Translations under genes and position numbers: made by a program
NCBI GenBank assembly: GCA_963691815.1
Contig: OY829660.1
Span: 26,857,672 to 26,921,671, forward strand
Reading direction: 5' to 3'
Source: Echiichthys vipera
Lineage: Eukaryota > Chordata > Actinopteri > Perciformes > Trachinidae
Length of the DNA stretch: 64,000 nucleotides
Notes under the pieces: model-generated
Seen by the model: only the letters and a program-made list of their open reading frames with translations
Told to the model about the DNA's origin: nothing
Databases searched by the model: none
Shown: one piece after another, positions 40,401 to 52,437 of the stretch
Layout: each line of letters begins with the position of its first letter
How positions within the stretch are numbered: position 1 is the first letter of the stretch

Positions 40401-41850
40401 AAATGATGATTTACTAATATAACAGTTAAAATGATGATTTAATAATATAACAGTTCAGTAAAACGATTTACTAATATAACAGTTCAGTAAAATGATGCTT
40501 TACTAATATAACAGTTAAAATGATGATTTACTAATATAACAGTTAAAATGATGATTTACTAATATAACAGTTCAGTAAAATGATGATTTACTAATATAAC
40601 AGTTAAATTGATGATTTACTAATATAACAGTTCAGTAAAATGATGCTTTACTAATATAACAGTTAAAATGATGATTTACTAATATAACAGTTAAAATGAT
40701 GATTTACTAATATAACAGTTCAGTAAAATGATGCTTTACTAATATAACAGTTAAAATGATGATTTACTAATATATAACAGTTAATATGATGATTTACTAA
40801 TATAACAGTTAAATGATGATTTACTAATATAACAGTTAAATGATGATTTACTAATATAACAGTTCAGTAAAATGATGATTTACTAATATAACAGTTAAAT
40901 GATGATTTACTAATATAACAGTTAAATGATGATTTACTAATATAACAGTTCAGTAAAATGATGATTTACTAATATAACAGTTAAATTGATGATTTACTAA
41001 TATAACAGTTCAGTAAAATGATGCTTTACTAATATAACAGTTAAAATGATGATTTACTAATATATAACAGTTAATATGATGATTTACTAATATAACAGTT
41101 AAATGATGATTTACTAATATAACAGTTAAATGATGATTTACTAATATAACAGCTCAGTAAAATGATGATTTACTAATATAACAGTTAAAATGATGATTTA
41201 CTAATATAACAGTTCAGTAAAATGATGATTTACTAATATAACAGTTAAAATGATGATTTACTAATATAACAGTTAAAATGATGATTTACTAATATAACAG
41301 TTAAAATGATGATTTACTAATATAACAGTTCAGTAAAATGATGATTTACTAATATAACAGTTCAGTAAAATGATGATTTACTAATATAACAGTTAAAATG
41401 ATGATTTACTAATATAACAGTTCAGTAAAATGATGATTTACTAATATAACAGTTCAGTAAATGATGATTTACTAATATAACAGTTAAAATGATGATTTAC
41501 TAATATAACAGTTCAGTAAAATGATGATTTACTAATATAACAGTTCATAAAATGATGATTTACTAATATAACAGTTAAAATGATGATTTACTAATATAAC
41601 AGTTCATCAAACAGTGATGCTCTGTTGGCTGTTTAAGACAAATAAATAAGAAAGGTAAACAGTCAATGATTCACCTGACTGATCCAAGGTCTGTGTCGTC
41701 TGATCTCATCTGCTGTTTCTAAATGGGTTTCCTGTAGGAACATAAGATAGGCCTTCAAGTTTTCAAGGGGAGTAAAAATGGAGGGTTTGACTGGATCCTT
41801 CACTGATTGAACACTCTATGAAATGAGTCTGAAGTGTACCTCAGACATGC
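37401..41850 (-). mobile_element. L1-type retrotransposon, antisense, degraded and invaded by a satellite
   Basis: Reading minus, the element starts near 41843 with SVQSVKDPVKPSIF and LMFLQETHLE (endonuclease start). It resumes on the other side of the satellite with LDVSFSTKRNN (about 39080). Then come the region before the palm (FYTSLYKFEPPSD, QIGEIKEAIKPMQRGEE at 38664-38416) and the palm region SWIRLLYSSPLACITTNSIH (38099-37893). A poly-C run is at 39154-39171. Stops and frameshifts are numerous. The 37401 boundary is approximate. Confidence 0.65.
39429..41605. repeat. 28-bp satellite array, about 76 units
   Basis: The basic unit runs TAAAATGATG, then ATTTACTAATATAACAGT. Length variants lack an A (TAAATGATG), gain TCAG before TAAAATG, or have ATATATAACAG. 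Point variants include ATGATGCTTTAC and TAATATGATG. A block of variants starting at 40721 recurs in the same order at 41011, indicating a 290-bp higher-order duplication. The array is strongly AT-rich. Confidence 0.97.
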
Positions 41851-41859
41851 AGGTCCATG

Positions 41860-43460
41860 TGTAGTGGGGTGATGTTGTTGCGCCATATTATGAACAAGGC
41901 AGTGAAACACAGACTTTTATTTTGAGGGGAGCGTTTTGTGATGTCATGTTTTTTATTCCGTTGAGTTTTATTACTATGAGAGGAAATTGTGTTATTGTAA
42001 AATGTTCATGTTAATGTTTTGAACAGTAGTGTATACCAGGGAAAATGTCAGATTATTACCGGAAGTAAAGCAATGTTTTATTTTCTAAACCTGCACTCAC
42101 TGGGTTCTGTTGGGTTGCAACTTCCTCTTTCGTCCGTAATTGTCCCAGAAAGGTACGTAGTTCTGCTGCTCTTCGTATTTTCATTTTTTGTTCTAAAAGT
42201 GAATGTAGGTTGCTTAATAAAAGATAATTTTAAAGCTGGGTCAGTCACAGTGTTAACTTGTAGAACTGTTCATCTCATCTCATCTCATCTCATCTTCAGC
42301 CTCTTATCCGGGGTCGGGTCGCAGGGGCAGCAGCTTCAGCAGGGGACCCCAAACTTCCCTTTCCCGGGCCACATTAACCAGCTCTAACTGGGGGATCCCG
42401 AGGCGTTTCCAGGCCAGTGTGGAGATCTAATCTCTCCACCTGGTCCTGGGTCTTCCCCGAGGCCTCCTCCCAGCTGGACGTGCCTGGAACACCTCCCTAG
42501 GGAGGCGCCCAGGGGACATCCTTACTAGATGCCCGAACCACCTCAACTGGCTCCTTTCGACGCAAAGGAGCAGCGGCTCTACTCCGAGTTCCGCATGGAT
42601 GGCTGAACTTCTCACCCTATCTCTAAGGGAGACTCCAGCCACCCTACTGAGAAAACCCATTTCGGCCGCTTGTACCCGCGACCTCGCTCTTTCGGTCATG
42701 ACCCAGCTTTCATGACCACAGGTGAGGGTAGGAACGAAGATTGACCGGTAGATCGAGAGCTCTGCCTTCCAGCTCAGCTCTCTTTTCGTCACAACGGTGC
42801 GGTAGAATGGTTGCAACACCGCCCCCGCTGCTCCGATTCTCCGGCCAAACTCACGCTCCATTGTCCCCTCACTCGTGAACTTGATCCCGAGGTACTTGAA
42901 CTCCTTCACTTGGGGTAAGGGCTCATTCCCTACCTGGAGTGAGCAATCCACCGGTTTCCTGCTGAGAGCCATGGCCTCAGATTTAGAGGTGCTGATCCTC
43001 TTGTAGAACTATTGTGTTATTTAATTTCATGCATAAATTCGCTAATAAGTGGAGAAGTTGTCGCAGCCTGTGTGTGATGCAAGACTGCTACGTAGCTTGT
43101 CGCGCTAGAGTGCACTGTTGAGGCTGGTTGTTAACAGGAGACGTAGTGATTTTCTCTCCCGGGATTACAGAGCACAGAGAGCATATATGCGAAAACCTGT
43201 GAACATTTGTGAATGTTTCTGCTAATATAAGTTAATATAATTTTTATTTATTTTATTAGAAATTGTATTTGATTTATTTGTGTTTATGCTTTTGTGCATA
43301 ACGCCTTCTTTCGTCCGTGATTGTCCCAGAAAGAGCACAGGGCGTTTATGAGAAAACATGTGGACATCTGTGGTGATTTCTTCTCCATAATGCAGGAATA
43401 AACATTGTTGAAACCATCCAGGAGTGTGTGTCTGCCTACTAAATAACACAACCCACTACA
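41860..43460 (+). mobile_element. LTR-like element (probable solo LTR) split by a Rex3 insertion
   Basis: The sequence begins TGTAGTGGGGTGATGTTG and ends AACACAACCCACTACA, so the ends form an inverted repeat of TG...CA type, flanked by CATG at 41856-41859 and 43461-43464. An AATAAA lies near 43398, about 60 bases from the right end, as expected for a plus-oriented LTR. A duplicated TTTCGTCCGT(A/G)ATTGTCCCAG occurs near 42130 and 43310. Removing the Rex3 insert leaves about 860 bp. A DNA transposon is an alternative reading. Confidence 0.5.
42268..42999 (-). mobile_element. 5'-truncated Rex3 retrotransposon with target duplication
   Basis: The minus-strand frame 42972-42427 is open for 181 residues. 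It covers the thumb and C-terminal region: ALSRKPVDCSLQVGNEPLPQ, VKEFKYLGIKFTSEGTMERE, GHESWVMTERARS, LRWFGHLVRMSPGRLPREVF. The 3' end is a (GATGA)n tail. CTTGTAGAACT flanks both sides (42257-42267 and 43000-43010). Its long open frame and perfect duplication suggest a young insertion. Confidence 0.9.
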
Positions 43461-43464
43461 CATG

Positions 43465-44145
43465 GCTGTCAATCGAATACTAAAGTCTAATAAAGTGACA
43501 TTTATTCTTGCACAAGAAGAGAACAGACAGTACACTTCCAATCAGTGTTTGCCAGCATGTTCTGAAGTCAGTCTTCATGAACCAAGTCTTTTAACAGTCA
43601 GGTGAAAAAGAAACCGTTGTCATGGTTACATATTTAGAAAACACAAGTAGTTATCTGTATAGAATTCTGAAAGCAACTCCTCAGCAGTCGACTCGATTCC
43701 TCCTTTCCCACAGTCGACGACAAAGCAACTTACACAGCCAGAGTTCACACATTAGTGTTCTGAATTCTTGGATCATTCCCTCCTCTTTCTACTTTGGATA
43801 AACTTGTATTTTGATACTGGAAAAATAGACCATAAACAGGTTAAAATGCATGATATCAATATGGTTATTGCTCTTTAACATTTGAAAATATGTTTTAGAA
43901 TAACATTTTAAAATACACGTGTGAATATATGTTTCTCTTAAACTGTTTAAAGTCCAACACTGTCTTCACTAGTGTCATAGGGCTATAATCATCATTTTAA
44001 CTGAGAAAAGTGAGATTGGATATCCTAGCCTAGCCGTTTGCTCGCCCCTCACTGATCACAGAGAGAATCTTGAAACGGGACAATACAGCACATCAAGATA
44101 ACAAACAAGAGCAGTATGATGAAAACTGGAGCAAGCACTTTGAAT
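43465..44145. other. Intergenic DNA, no gene seen
   Basis: AT-rich sequence without recognised features. Confidence 0.4.
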
Positions 44146-44275
44146 TCAATTAAATTTTATGTATAGAGCCAAATCATAACAAAAGTTATCTCAGGACATT
44201 TTACAGAGTAGGTTTAGACCACACTCTATGACTTATTTATGATTTACATAGACCCAACAACTTTAAAGATGGCAA
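44146..44275 (-). repeat. LINE-like 3' end with GAATT tail, third copy
   Basis: Related to 8366-8961 and 36476-36720: it shares AAATCATAACAAAAGTTATC and CACACTCTATGACTTATTTA in the minus-oriented form. Confidence 0.6.
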
Positions 44276-44444
44276 GTCCTCACCCTCCTTGGAATAACCA
44301 CAAATACAGATTAAAATCTGTACCCAGAGAGCGTCTCTGATTGAACTCTTTCATTATCAAGCACCCTTACCTCCACCTCCCCAACCCCAACCTGAGGGAA
44401 ACCGCCCTGAACTCACACGGACGGGGTGACGTCTCTTTTGAATA

Positions 44445-44570
44445 GGGAGTGATGAAGGTGATGAAGGTGCAGCTGTGATTTCGATCCCCTGACCTTCCGG
44501 TTCGCATGTCGAAGTGTCCTTGGCCAAGACGGTGAACCCTGAATTGCTCCTTGTTCTGCTCATTTGAGGT
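44445..44570 (-). repeat. Fragment of the dispersed repeat found at 16040-16330
   Basis: Reverse-complemented, it contains GAGCAATTCAGGGTTCACCG and CCAAGGACACTTCGACATG, close to 16178-16220. Confidence 0.6.
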
Positions 44571-44638
44571 CGGTGAGAAAAACAGAGCAGAGATTTTCCA
44601 GGTCTGTCGGAAGCTTTGAGGAATGCACCTCCATAGTT

Positions 44639-47600
44639 CCTCTCCGGGAACCATCACCTTATCGTGGTGGAGAGGTCTGTGTGTCCCTGTGAACCTGAGG
44701 GCTGTGTTGTCTGGAGCCTAGTGCTCCTGGTAGGGTCTCCGATGGCAGAGTGGTCTCAGGCGAGGGGCCGGACTAAGAATTGTTCACAAAGACTCAATGG
44801 ACAAACGAGGAAGAGGAAGAGAGACCCTGCCTGGAGGAAGCCCGCTGGGAGCTCGCCGGCGAGCGCCTGGTGGCTGGGTTTGCCACGGAGCCCGGCCGGG
44901 CACACCCCGAAAAAAGCAACGTGGCACCTGCCTCCTCTCCATCCTGTGTGCCTACCACTCGCAGGAGGAACCACTTGGGACGGGTGCGCTGCTGCACGGG
45001 TGGCAGTGAAGGTGAGGGGCCTCGACAGACCAGACACGGGCAGCAGAAGCTGGCTCTGGGGACGTGGAATGTCACCTCTCTGTCGGGGAAGGAGCCGGAG
45101 CTTGTGCGGGAGGTGGAGCGCTACCAGTTAGATCTGGTGGGGCTTACCTCCACACACAGTCTCGGTTCTGGAACCGTACTCCTGGATAGGGGTTGGACCC
45201 TATTCTTCTCTGGAGTTGCCCAGGGTGTGAGGTGCCGGGCGAGTGTGGGGATACTCACAAACCCCCGGCTGAGCGCCGCGGTGTTGGAGTTCACCCTGGT
45301 GGACGAAAGGGTCGCCTCCTTACGCCTACGGGTGGTAAGGGGGAAAACCCTGACGGCTGTTTGTGCATATGCACCGAACAGCAGTTCAGAGTATTCGGCC
45401 TTCTTGGAGACCCTGAATGGAGTCCTGCATGGGGCTCCAGTAGGGGACTCCATAGTTCTGCTGGGAGATTTTGTGATCGAATCATCTGATCTGAGGCCGT
45501 ATGTTTTGGACACTCAAGTGAAGAGAGGGGCAGAGCTGTCAACTGATCACCATCTGGTGATGAGTTGGGTCAGAGGACGGGGGGAAGATTCTAGACAGAC
45601 CGGGTAAGCCCAAACGAGTAGTGCGGGTGAATTGGGAACGTCTGGAGGAGGCCCCTGCCCGAGAGATCTTCAACTCACACCTCCAGCGGAGCTTTTCTGG
45701 CATCCCTGTGGAGGTTGGGGGCATTGAACCCGAGTGGGCAATGTTCAAAGCTTCCATTGCTGAAGCTGCAGCGGTGAGCTGTGGCCTCAAGGTCTTAGGT
45801 GCCTCAAGGGGCGATAACCCTCGAACACCATGGTGGATACTGGTGGTCAGGGAAGCTGTCCGACTGAAGAAGGAGGCCTTCCGGGATATATTATCCCAGA
45901 GGACTCCGGAGGCAGTTGCAAGGTACCGACAGGCCAGAAGGGCTGAAGCGTCTGCTGTGTCAGAGGCAAAGCAGCGGGTGTGGGAGCAGTTCGGAGAAGT
46001 CATGGAGAAGGACTTTCGGGCAGCACCAAGGTGCTTCTGGAAAACCATTCGACATCTCAGGAGGGGGAAACAGGGAATTGTCCAAGCTGTTTACAGTAAG
46101 GACGGGATGCTGGTGACCTCGGCTGATGAGGTAGTCGGGCGGTGGAAGGAGCACTTTGAGGAACTCCTTAATCTGACTTACATGCCCTCTTTTGTAGAGG
46201 CAGAGCTGGAGGCTGATGGGGAATCATTCAATCAATATCCCTGGCGGAAGTCACTGAGGTAGTCAAACAACTCCACAGTGGCAAAGCCCCAGGGATTGAT
46301 GACATTCGTCCAGAAATGCTGAAAGCTTTGGGTTTGGAGGGGCTGTCTTGGTTGACACGTCTCAACATTGCATGGAAGTCTGGGACAGTGCCAAGGGAGT
46401 AACATACTGGGGTGGTGGTTCCTCTGTTTAAAAAGGGGGACCAGAGGGTGTTTGTGGATTTCAGGGGTATCGCACTACTCAGCCTCCCTGGTAAAGTCTA
46501 CTCCAAGGTGCTGGAAAGGAGGGTTCGTCCTATAATCGAACCTCAGATTGAAGAGGAACAATGCGGATTCCGTCCTGGATGTGGAACAACGGACCAGCTC
46601 TTCACTCTTGCAAGGATCCTGGAGGGGGCCTGGGAGTATGCCTATCCAGTCTACATGTGCTTTGTGGATCTGGAGAAGGCATATGACCGGGTCCCTCGGG
46701 AGATACTTTGGGAGGTGCTGCGGGAGTATGGGGTGAGGGGGTCACTTCTGTGGGCCATCCAATCTCTGTACACCCAAAGCGAGAGCTGTGTCCGGATCCT
46801 CGGCAGTAAGTCGTATTCGTTCCTGGTGGGGGTTGGCCTCCGCCAGGGGTGCGCTTTGTCACCAATCCTGTTCGTGATTTTCATGGACAGGATTTTGAGG
46901 CGTAGTTGTGGTGGGGAGGGGTTGCAGTTCGGTGGGCTGAGGATCTCGTCTCTGCTTTTTGCAGATGATGTGGTCTTGATGGCATCGTCGGTCAGTGACC
47001 TTCAGCACTCACTGGATCGGTTCTCAGCCGGTGAAACGGCTAGGATGAGGATCAGCACCTCTAAATCTGAGGCCATGGCTCTCAGCAGGAAACCGGTGGA
47101 TTGCTTACTCCAGGTAGAGAATGAGTCCTTACCCCGAGTGAAGGAGTTCAAGTACCTCGGGATCATGTTCACAAGTGAGGGGACGATGGAGCGTGAGTTT
47201 GGCCGGAGAATCGGAGCAGCGGGAGCGGTGTTGCAGTCACTCTACCGCACCGTTGTGACGAAAAGAGAGCTGAGCTGGAAGGCAAAGCTCTCGATCCACC
47301 GGTCAATCTTCTTTCTTACCCTCACCTATGGTCATGAAAGCTGGGCCATGACCAAAAGAACGAGGACGCGGGTATAAGCGGACGAAATGGGTTTTCTCAG
47401 GAGGGTGGCTGGAGTCTCCCTTAGAGATAGGGTGAGAAATTCAGCCATCCTTGAGGAACTCAGAGTAGAGCCGCTGCTCCTTTGCGTTGAAAGGAGCCAG
47501 TTGAGATGGTTCGGGCACCTAGTAAGGATGCCCCCTGGGCGCCTCCCTAGGGAGGTGTTCCAGGCACGTCCAGCTGGGAGGAGGCCTCGGGGAAGACCCA

Positions 47601-47772
47601 GGACTAGCAGGACTAGGTGGAGAGATTATATCTCCACACTGGCCTGGGAACGCCTCGGGATCCCCCAGTTAGAGCTGGTTAATGTGGCCCGGGAAAGGGT
47701 TTGGGGTCCCCTGCTAAAGCTGCTGCCCCCGCGACCCGACCCCGGATAAGCGGTTGAAGATGCGATGAGATG
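44639..47772 (+). mobile_element. Nearly full-length Rex3 (RTE-clade) LINE with 12-bp target duplication
   Basis: The element is flanked by ACCTCCATAGTT at 44627-44638 and 47773-47784. The endonuclease (from about 45040) shows LALGTWNVTSLSGKEPELV, VCAYAPNSSSEY and IVLLGDF, then jumps to SSDLRPYVLDTQVKRGAELS. The reverse transcriptase (46412-47377) has CGFRPGCGTTDQL, FVDLEKAYDRVP, GLRQGCALSPILF and catalytic LLFADDVVLM, followed by VKEFKYLGIMFTSE. The C-terminal part continues after a stop near 47376 to 47749. Sequences around 46404 and 46843 match the conserved sites used as Rex3 signatures in fish. The tail is GATGCGATGAGATG. The endonuclease deletion and stops (46262, 47376) make it inactive. 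Confidence 0.9.
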
Positions 47773-47784
47773 ACCTCCATAGTT

Positions 47785-50700
47785 GGACAGCAGATGTATT
47801 AGCTACGTTGCTAGCTGGTGCTGTAGTTAGCCTTTTCTTGTTCTTTCTAGTTTTTCCTGCCATTATGAAGTGTAGTGATGTACTATATGCCTTTTTCTCA
47901 AATAGGTTGATCAAGAGCATAAGCTGTAACTTATGAAATGACGATGTTTGGGAGCCACTTTGCTCCTGACCTCCTGATTTGTCTCCATGCTTAACTGGAA
48001 GTCATGGAAGTGTACTGTATCTCTGAGGTCCAGTAGGGCTTGGAAATATTAAAAAATACTCAGCTGGGATCGGCTCCAGCCCCCACGACCCCGATAGGGA
48101 CATTGGATGGATGGACTTTGTTTGCTTGTTTTGGTCATGAGTGAAATGTGTTGCTCTGTATTGTTTATAAATAAAGTTTTTGAATGAGTGGTCTGAATAA
48201 AGATGTTTTGGAAATACCATAGTTCATCTTTCAGGCTGTCAGATGAATCGCCTTTATCTAATAACGTATCTGATTGCCCCTGCATGCTAGAATACCTGCA
48301 GACAAGGCAGAACAGGAATAATAATTCAGGCAGGGCATCAGCAGCACAGCCCCATCTCCACATATTCATAACAGACCACCTATACTGGAGCACTTTTTCT
48401 GAAATACTTTGTTGTTTGCTGTTTATCCCAGTAACATATATTTAGTGTCTTCAGTTTCAGAGTTGCTCGAGGTTATTTGTGTGTGTGTGTGTGTCTGTGT
48501 GTTAAATGGTGGTATAACAAATCAAAATGGTCCTATACTAAACCTATTATATTACACAAGATTAGCCAACACTACTGAATGCTTCACAGCAGAAAGGGTG
48601 ATGCAACGATGCCCTGAGCTCTCTGTTACTATTCACAGCTGTGCTCTGTACATGAGGAAAGGGGAAACGAATCACAGCTTAAAGCTTTCCTCTGTCAGTC
48701 TCTGTCATTCGCATCAGGGTATGGGTGAGTCCACATGAAGAGCCTCATGTATCAATTATTAGAAACATGGATGGAATGCTGTCTGTGGTGTATGGTTCTT
48801 CCTGCAGTTTGAAGTAGAAACTAAAATGTATGGATTTATGTTTTTGAATATGAGCTTTTGATTGCTACAGAACCCCTAGCACTGAAAGATAAATCATGCA
48901 ATAAGAATGGAATTTGGTGTCACAGTGACGTAGAGCTGCAATGGGGGAAAAGGTTGGACATTCAACAGCAATCCAGCATCACTTGCTGCACTAATACTTA
49001 CTTGGATTGCTTTTGTACATTTATTAGGTGTCATTGTAATAGTGTTAGACCAGAAATAATTTCCTGGCTACTGTCTCACATCTTCTTATGTTTCATATCA
49101 TAGTTTCCACCAGCACAGCCTCAGTTACCTTCTGTGTTCTATACACTGCTACATGTAGCTACATGCTACTATGTTAGCTCTGCATCTCTTCACAGTAAAT
49201 GCTTTCTTCTTCACTGGGCTCTGTTGGTCTCACAGATGTACCTGTAGAGACAAATATAAAGCAGAGTGTATGTTTATGTCTTACAGAGCTGATATATTCT
49301 ACTCCAGACCCGTGTTAAAGTATTTTAAAACTACTCTGATAGGCTTAACATTTTGTTTAATATGGATTTCCCACATAGAAAGTTAAAAAAAACCCACCTC
49401 AGATACGGAGCTGGAAAGCACATTTACTGTTTCTCCCTATTGAGGAATTCTGGATCTGACCCTGTCCCGCTGCTCTTGCCCATGCCCGCATGGGCTCCGT
49501 TAGGTTGAGATATTCAGTAACTACTTGTAGCTTCCACCGGATGTTTATGAAGAGGCTCGGAGGTTTAAACTGAACTAAGCGAACAACTCATCAAGATGAC
49601 TAAACATATTGGAGAAAATCAGCCATCGGCCTACATGTTTGAGCTTCAGACAAGAGTCAGCAGGGCAGGGGAGACTCTTCGGCGGATCGCTGACTTGCGG
49701 TATGGCAGGTGTTGTTAGCTTGTAACTATCAGATGCTGACAGCCATGACGACAGTGTGTTTTCTCTCTGTACTGACAGTCCGCTCTGAGCCGGAGGTTTC
49801 TTTGTTGTGTTGAAGGTGTTCCCACGTCACATAGTGTTTCATGTATCAGACTGCGATTGGTTCATTTACTAGTGACGTTCCAACTAAAGCTGCCTTAATA
49901 CGTTTGAATGTCAGATCTCAGAGAAGTGCACAGACATCTCCTTGTTCAGGAGAGGAACGTGAAAACACCTCTAGTGACAAACTAGACAGATACAAGTAGT
50001 CAGTGTGAGAGATTTTAGAGGAAACAAACAGAAGGAAAACACATTTTTGGGGACTTTAAATAATGTTACTTAGCTAACATTATGTCCTTATTAGCAGTAG
50101 CTATATCCAACCTGTCACATACTGCCGTTTTCAGAACACTTTGACATCACTTGTCAATGCATTGGATAGCCCTGCTCGTAAAGGGGTAACACTCAACCAC
50201 GGTCACTGTTGTATACATGGGGAACACATGGTTAATGTTATAACTGCAAACAAAGTATGTTTAAATTTAGTAAAACAGAACCACTTGGTTAGGGTTTGAA
50301 AAAGATTGTGCGTGGGGTTAAAATGAAAGCATTTACAAAGACACACGGCACATGGACAGGACATGAACCACAGTCTCCTGGTTGAAAGTCATGTGTTTGT
50401 TTGACTCCTCCACATCACCAACCACATCGCTACATGGACTTTGTCAGCCTTAATCCTGGAGCATTTGCTCTGAGCTTCAAAAAACGGGTTTACCATTGAA
50501 AGCCCAGTGTTTCATTCAGCAAACAAGGCTCTGTATAACATGATATTGGCCGTGACAATACAGTCGTATTTTAAGCCCTGGGAATGACGGTCTGGAGCAA
50601 AGATGCGAAAGACCCAGAAAGGCTGACCAATCAGAGCAGACTGGGCTTTTTTGGAGGGGGGCTTAAGGTCCTGATGAGACAGAGCGTGTTTTGTAGGTGG

Positions 50701-50993
50701 CAAAATCACACCACACTGCTACCAGAACAGTCTTCAACTATATGGTTGACGCACTGCACTGGTTGATGCACAGTGGTTGATGTGGAAGAGCTTCAGGAGC
50801 TGAAGGCAAACATGGCAAAATAACTATTCAGTTCACTATTCACCAGGTCAGGCATACCTTATTCAACATCAGATCCGTCTGCATTCCCCTGAACAGCAGC
50901 CAATTAGGGATACCAACTGCTGCATTCCAGAAAGACTTGTTCCGGAGTTGAAGCAAGACCAGCACAAGGAAGCTAAAATCACCAATCAAAGAT
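47785..50993. other. Intergenic DNA, no gene seen; LINE-tail scrap at 48060-48115
   Basis: The segment 48060-48115 (GGCTCCAGCCCCCACGACC, ending GGATGGATGGA) is another short tail of the repeat at 5080-5227. A GT microsatellite lies at 48477-48502. The remainder, including open frames at 48203-48738 and 50512-50766, shows no recognisable domain or splice context. Confidence 0.4.
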
Positions 50994-51119
50994 GGCGGTG
51001 CTTTGGGGGTATGACACATGCGCAGTAAAATCTGATGCTCAATAGGTGGCGCACTATCATACAAAGAGAACAGGACAGCTCCAGCTCCAAGCGCATGTGT
51101 CATACCCCGAAAGCACCGC
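50994..51119. repeat. Inverted repeat with about 29-bp arms
   Basis: The left arm 50994-51023 and the right arm 51091-51119 share GGGGTATGACACATGCGC and its complement, with one mismatch and one indel over the arms. The spacer is 67 bp. It could be the ends of a tiny MITE or a hairpin-forming element. Confidence 0.8.
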
Positions 51120-51124
51120 ATCAC

Positions 51125-51345
51125 CATGGTGTCCACGTGTCCTTCCATAGTCTTGAGTTGAAGCAGGGAGTGGAGGGGATGCTTGCTACCAGGATCATCA
51201 AGCCTTTCTGCAGTGAGTGGTGCAGCCCATTGGTGTTAGTCCCGAGGGATGACGTAAGGGTTGGGTGGACTGACGAAAGTGAGAAAGCTTTCAATAACTT
51301 GAAAAACTGTTTGTGTATTGAACATTCCCTACTCGTCACATAAGG
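51125..51345 (+). mobile_element. Ty3/gypsy pol scrap with internal deletion
   Basis: The plus frame reads GVEGMLATRIIKPFCSEWCS and PLVLVPRDD (the N-terminal part of a gypsy reverse transcriptase), then immediately VGWTDESEKAFNNLKNCLC (the start of the RNase H region). The palm with the catalytic Asp box is deleted between them. Confidence 0.65.
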
Positions 51346-52437
51346 ATAACTTATTCTCCTGCACTTAATGCACTTTTGGAGATTTCTTGACTTTTGAATA
51401 TTTAGTCATTGTTATTAAAACTCAACAACACAGGACAATTAAACATAAACCGTATAACTTCTTTCATGTTTTGTGTTTTTTTATTGTTTTACTATTACTA
51501 TTTATATGTTGTTTAACCGTATTATTGCAGTTTGTCATTTATGTGTTCTTTTAATTGTAAAGTGCATTGAGACCATGTCTAATGGTGATTTTACAAAATT
51601 TGATTGATAAGGAACACCACAAATTATAACCTCAACAATGATGTGTCAGACTCAAGTCAAACAGTCTGAAAGATCTATAATGGTGATCATATTCATTATA
51701 ACCATTTATTTTGAGTACAGACCACAGCATGCACTCTGGCTGGGATTTACACTTTACACTCATGAAACAAAGCAGATAATAAACACAGTAGTTTTTACAT
51801 TATCAGCAAATGAAAAACCTGATCAACATGAGTTCCAGATCACCTGGTTGGACATACTGCTGTATAGTAATCACATTTACAGCACCCAATAAAACACGTT
51901 TAATTGAGAGACTCTGCCTTGCAAGGGTTTGTCTGCAGTACCCCATCGGCAACAATGAATGCAAGATAAATCTTCAGGAAATACTGATAATATATCTATG
52001 CTGATAACAATACAATACTCATGTCAGTTTTAAACATGCACAATTATACTATTTAATTTTACACACAAATAAAACACAAGACAAAATATGTAGTAAATAC
52101 AGGATTTCATGGTATGACAATGTTCTTTGAGACCTTGGCCCTGTATCATGGAGTGAGTTCAGTGGGTTAGCCAACTATCTTTGGGCTTAACACATGCTTT
52201 CTAGAATCACAAAGCTGGTTCATGTATAACTGGGGGAAATCCCCATAGCAACCTATGCTGCATGACTAACTGCTCAAGTGAAGATCCAGGTCAATGGAAC
52301 AGATCAAAACCTGCCAACAGCCCAACTATTGACCAATCAGATCACTGTCTAGATGATCCTGACAGGGACAAATATGCTGGGTTTACAATAAAGTTACAAG
52401 TAATAACGAGCAACAGAGACATTTTGCTTCATCATAC
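51346..52437. other. Intergenic DNA, no gene seen
   Basis: AT-rich sequence without supported features. Confidence 0.4.

Noticed and set aside
39429..41605. Reading the tandem array as CRISPR-like
   Set aside because: Units are contiguous with no unique spacers, in a vertebrate genome; it is an ordinary satellite.
44756..45542. Many overlapping open frames on both strands around 44.7-47 kb
   Set aside because: They are shadows of the GC-rich Rex3 element; only the plus-strand Rex3 motifs are supported.
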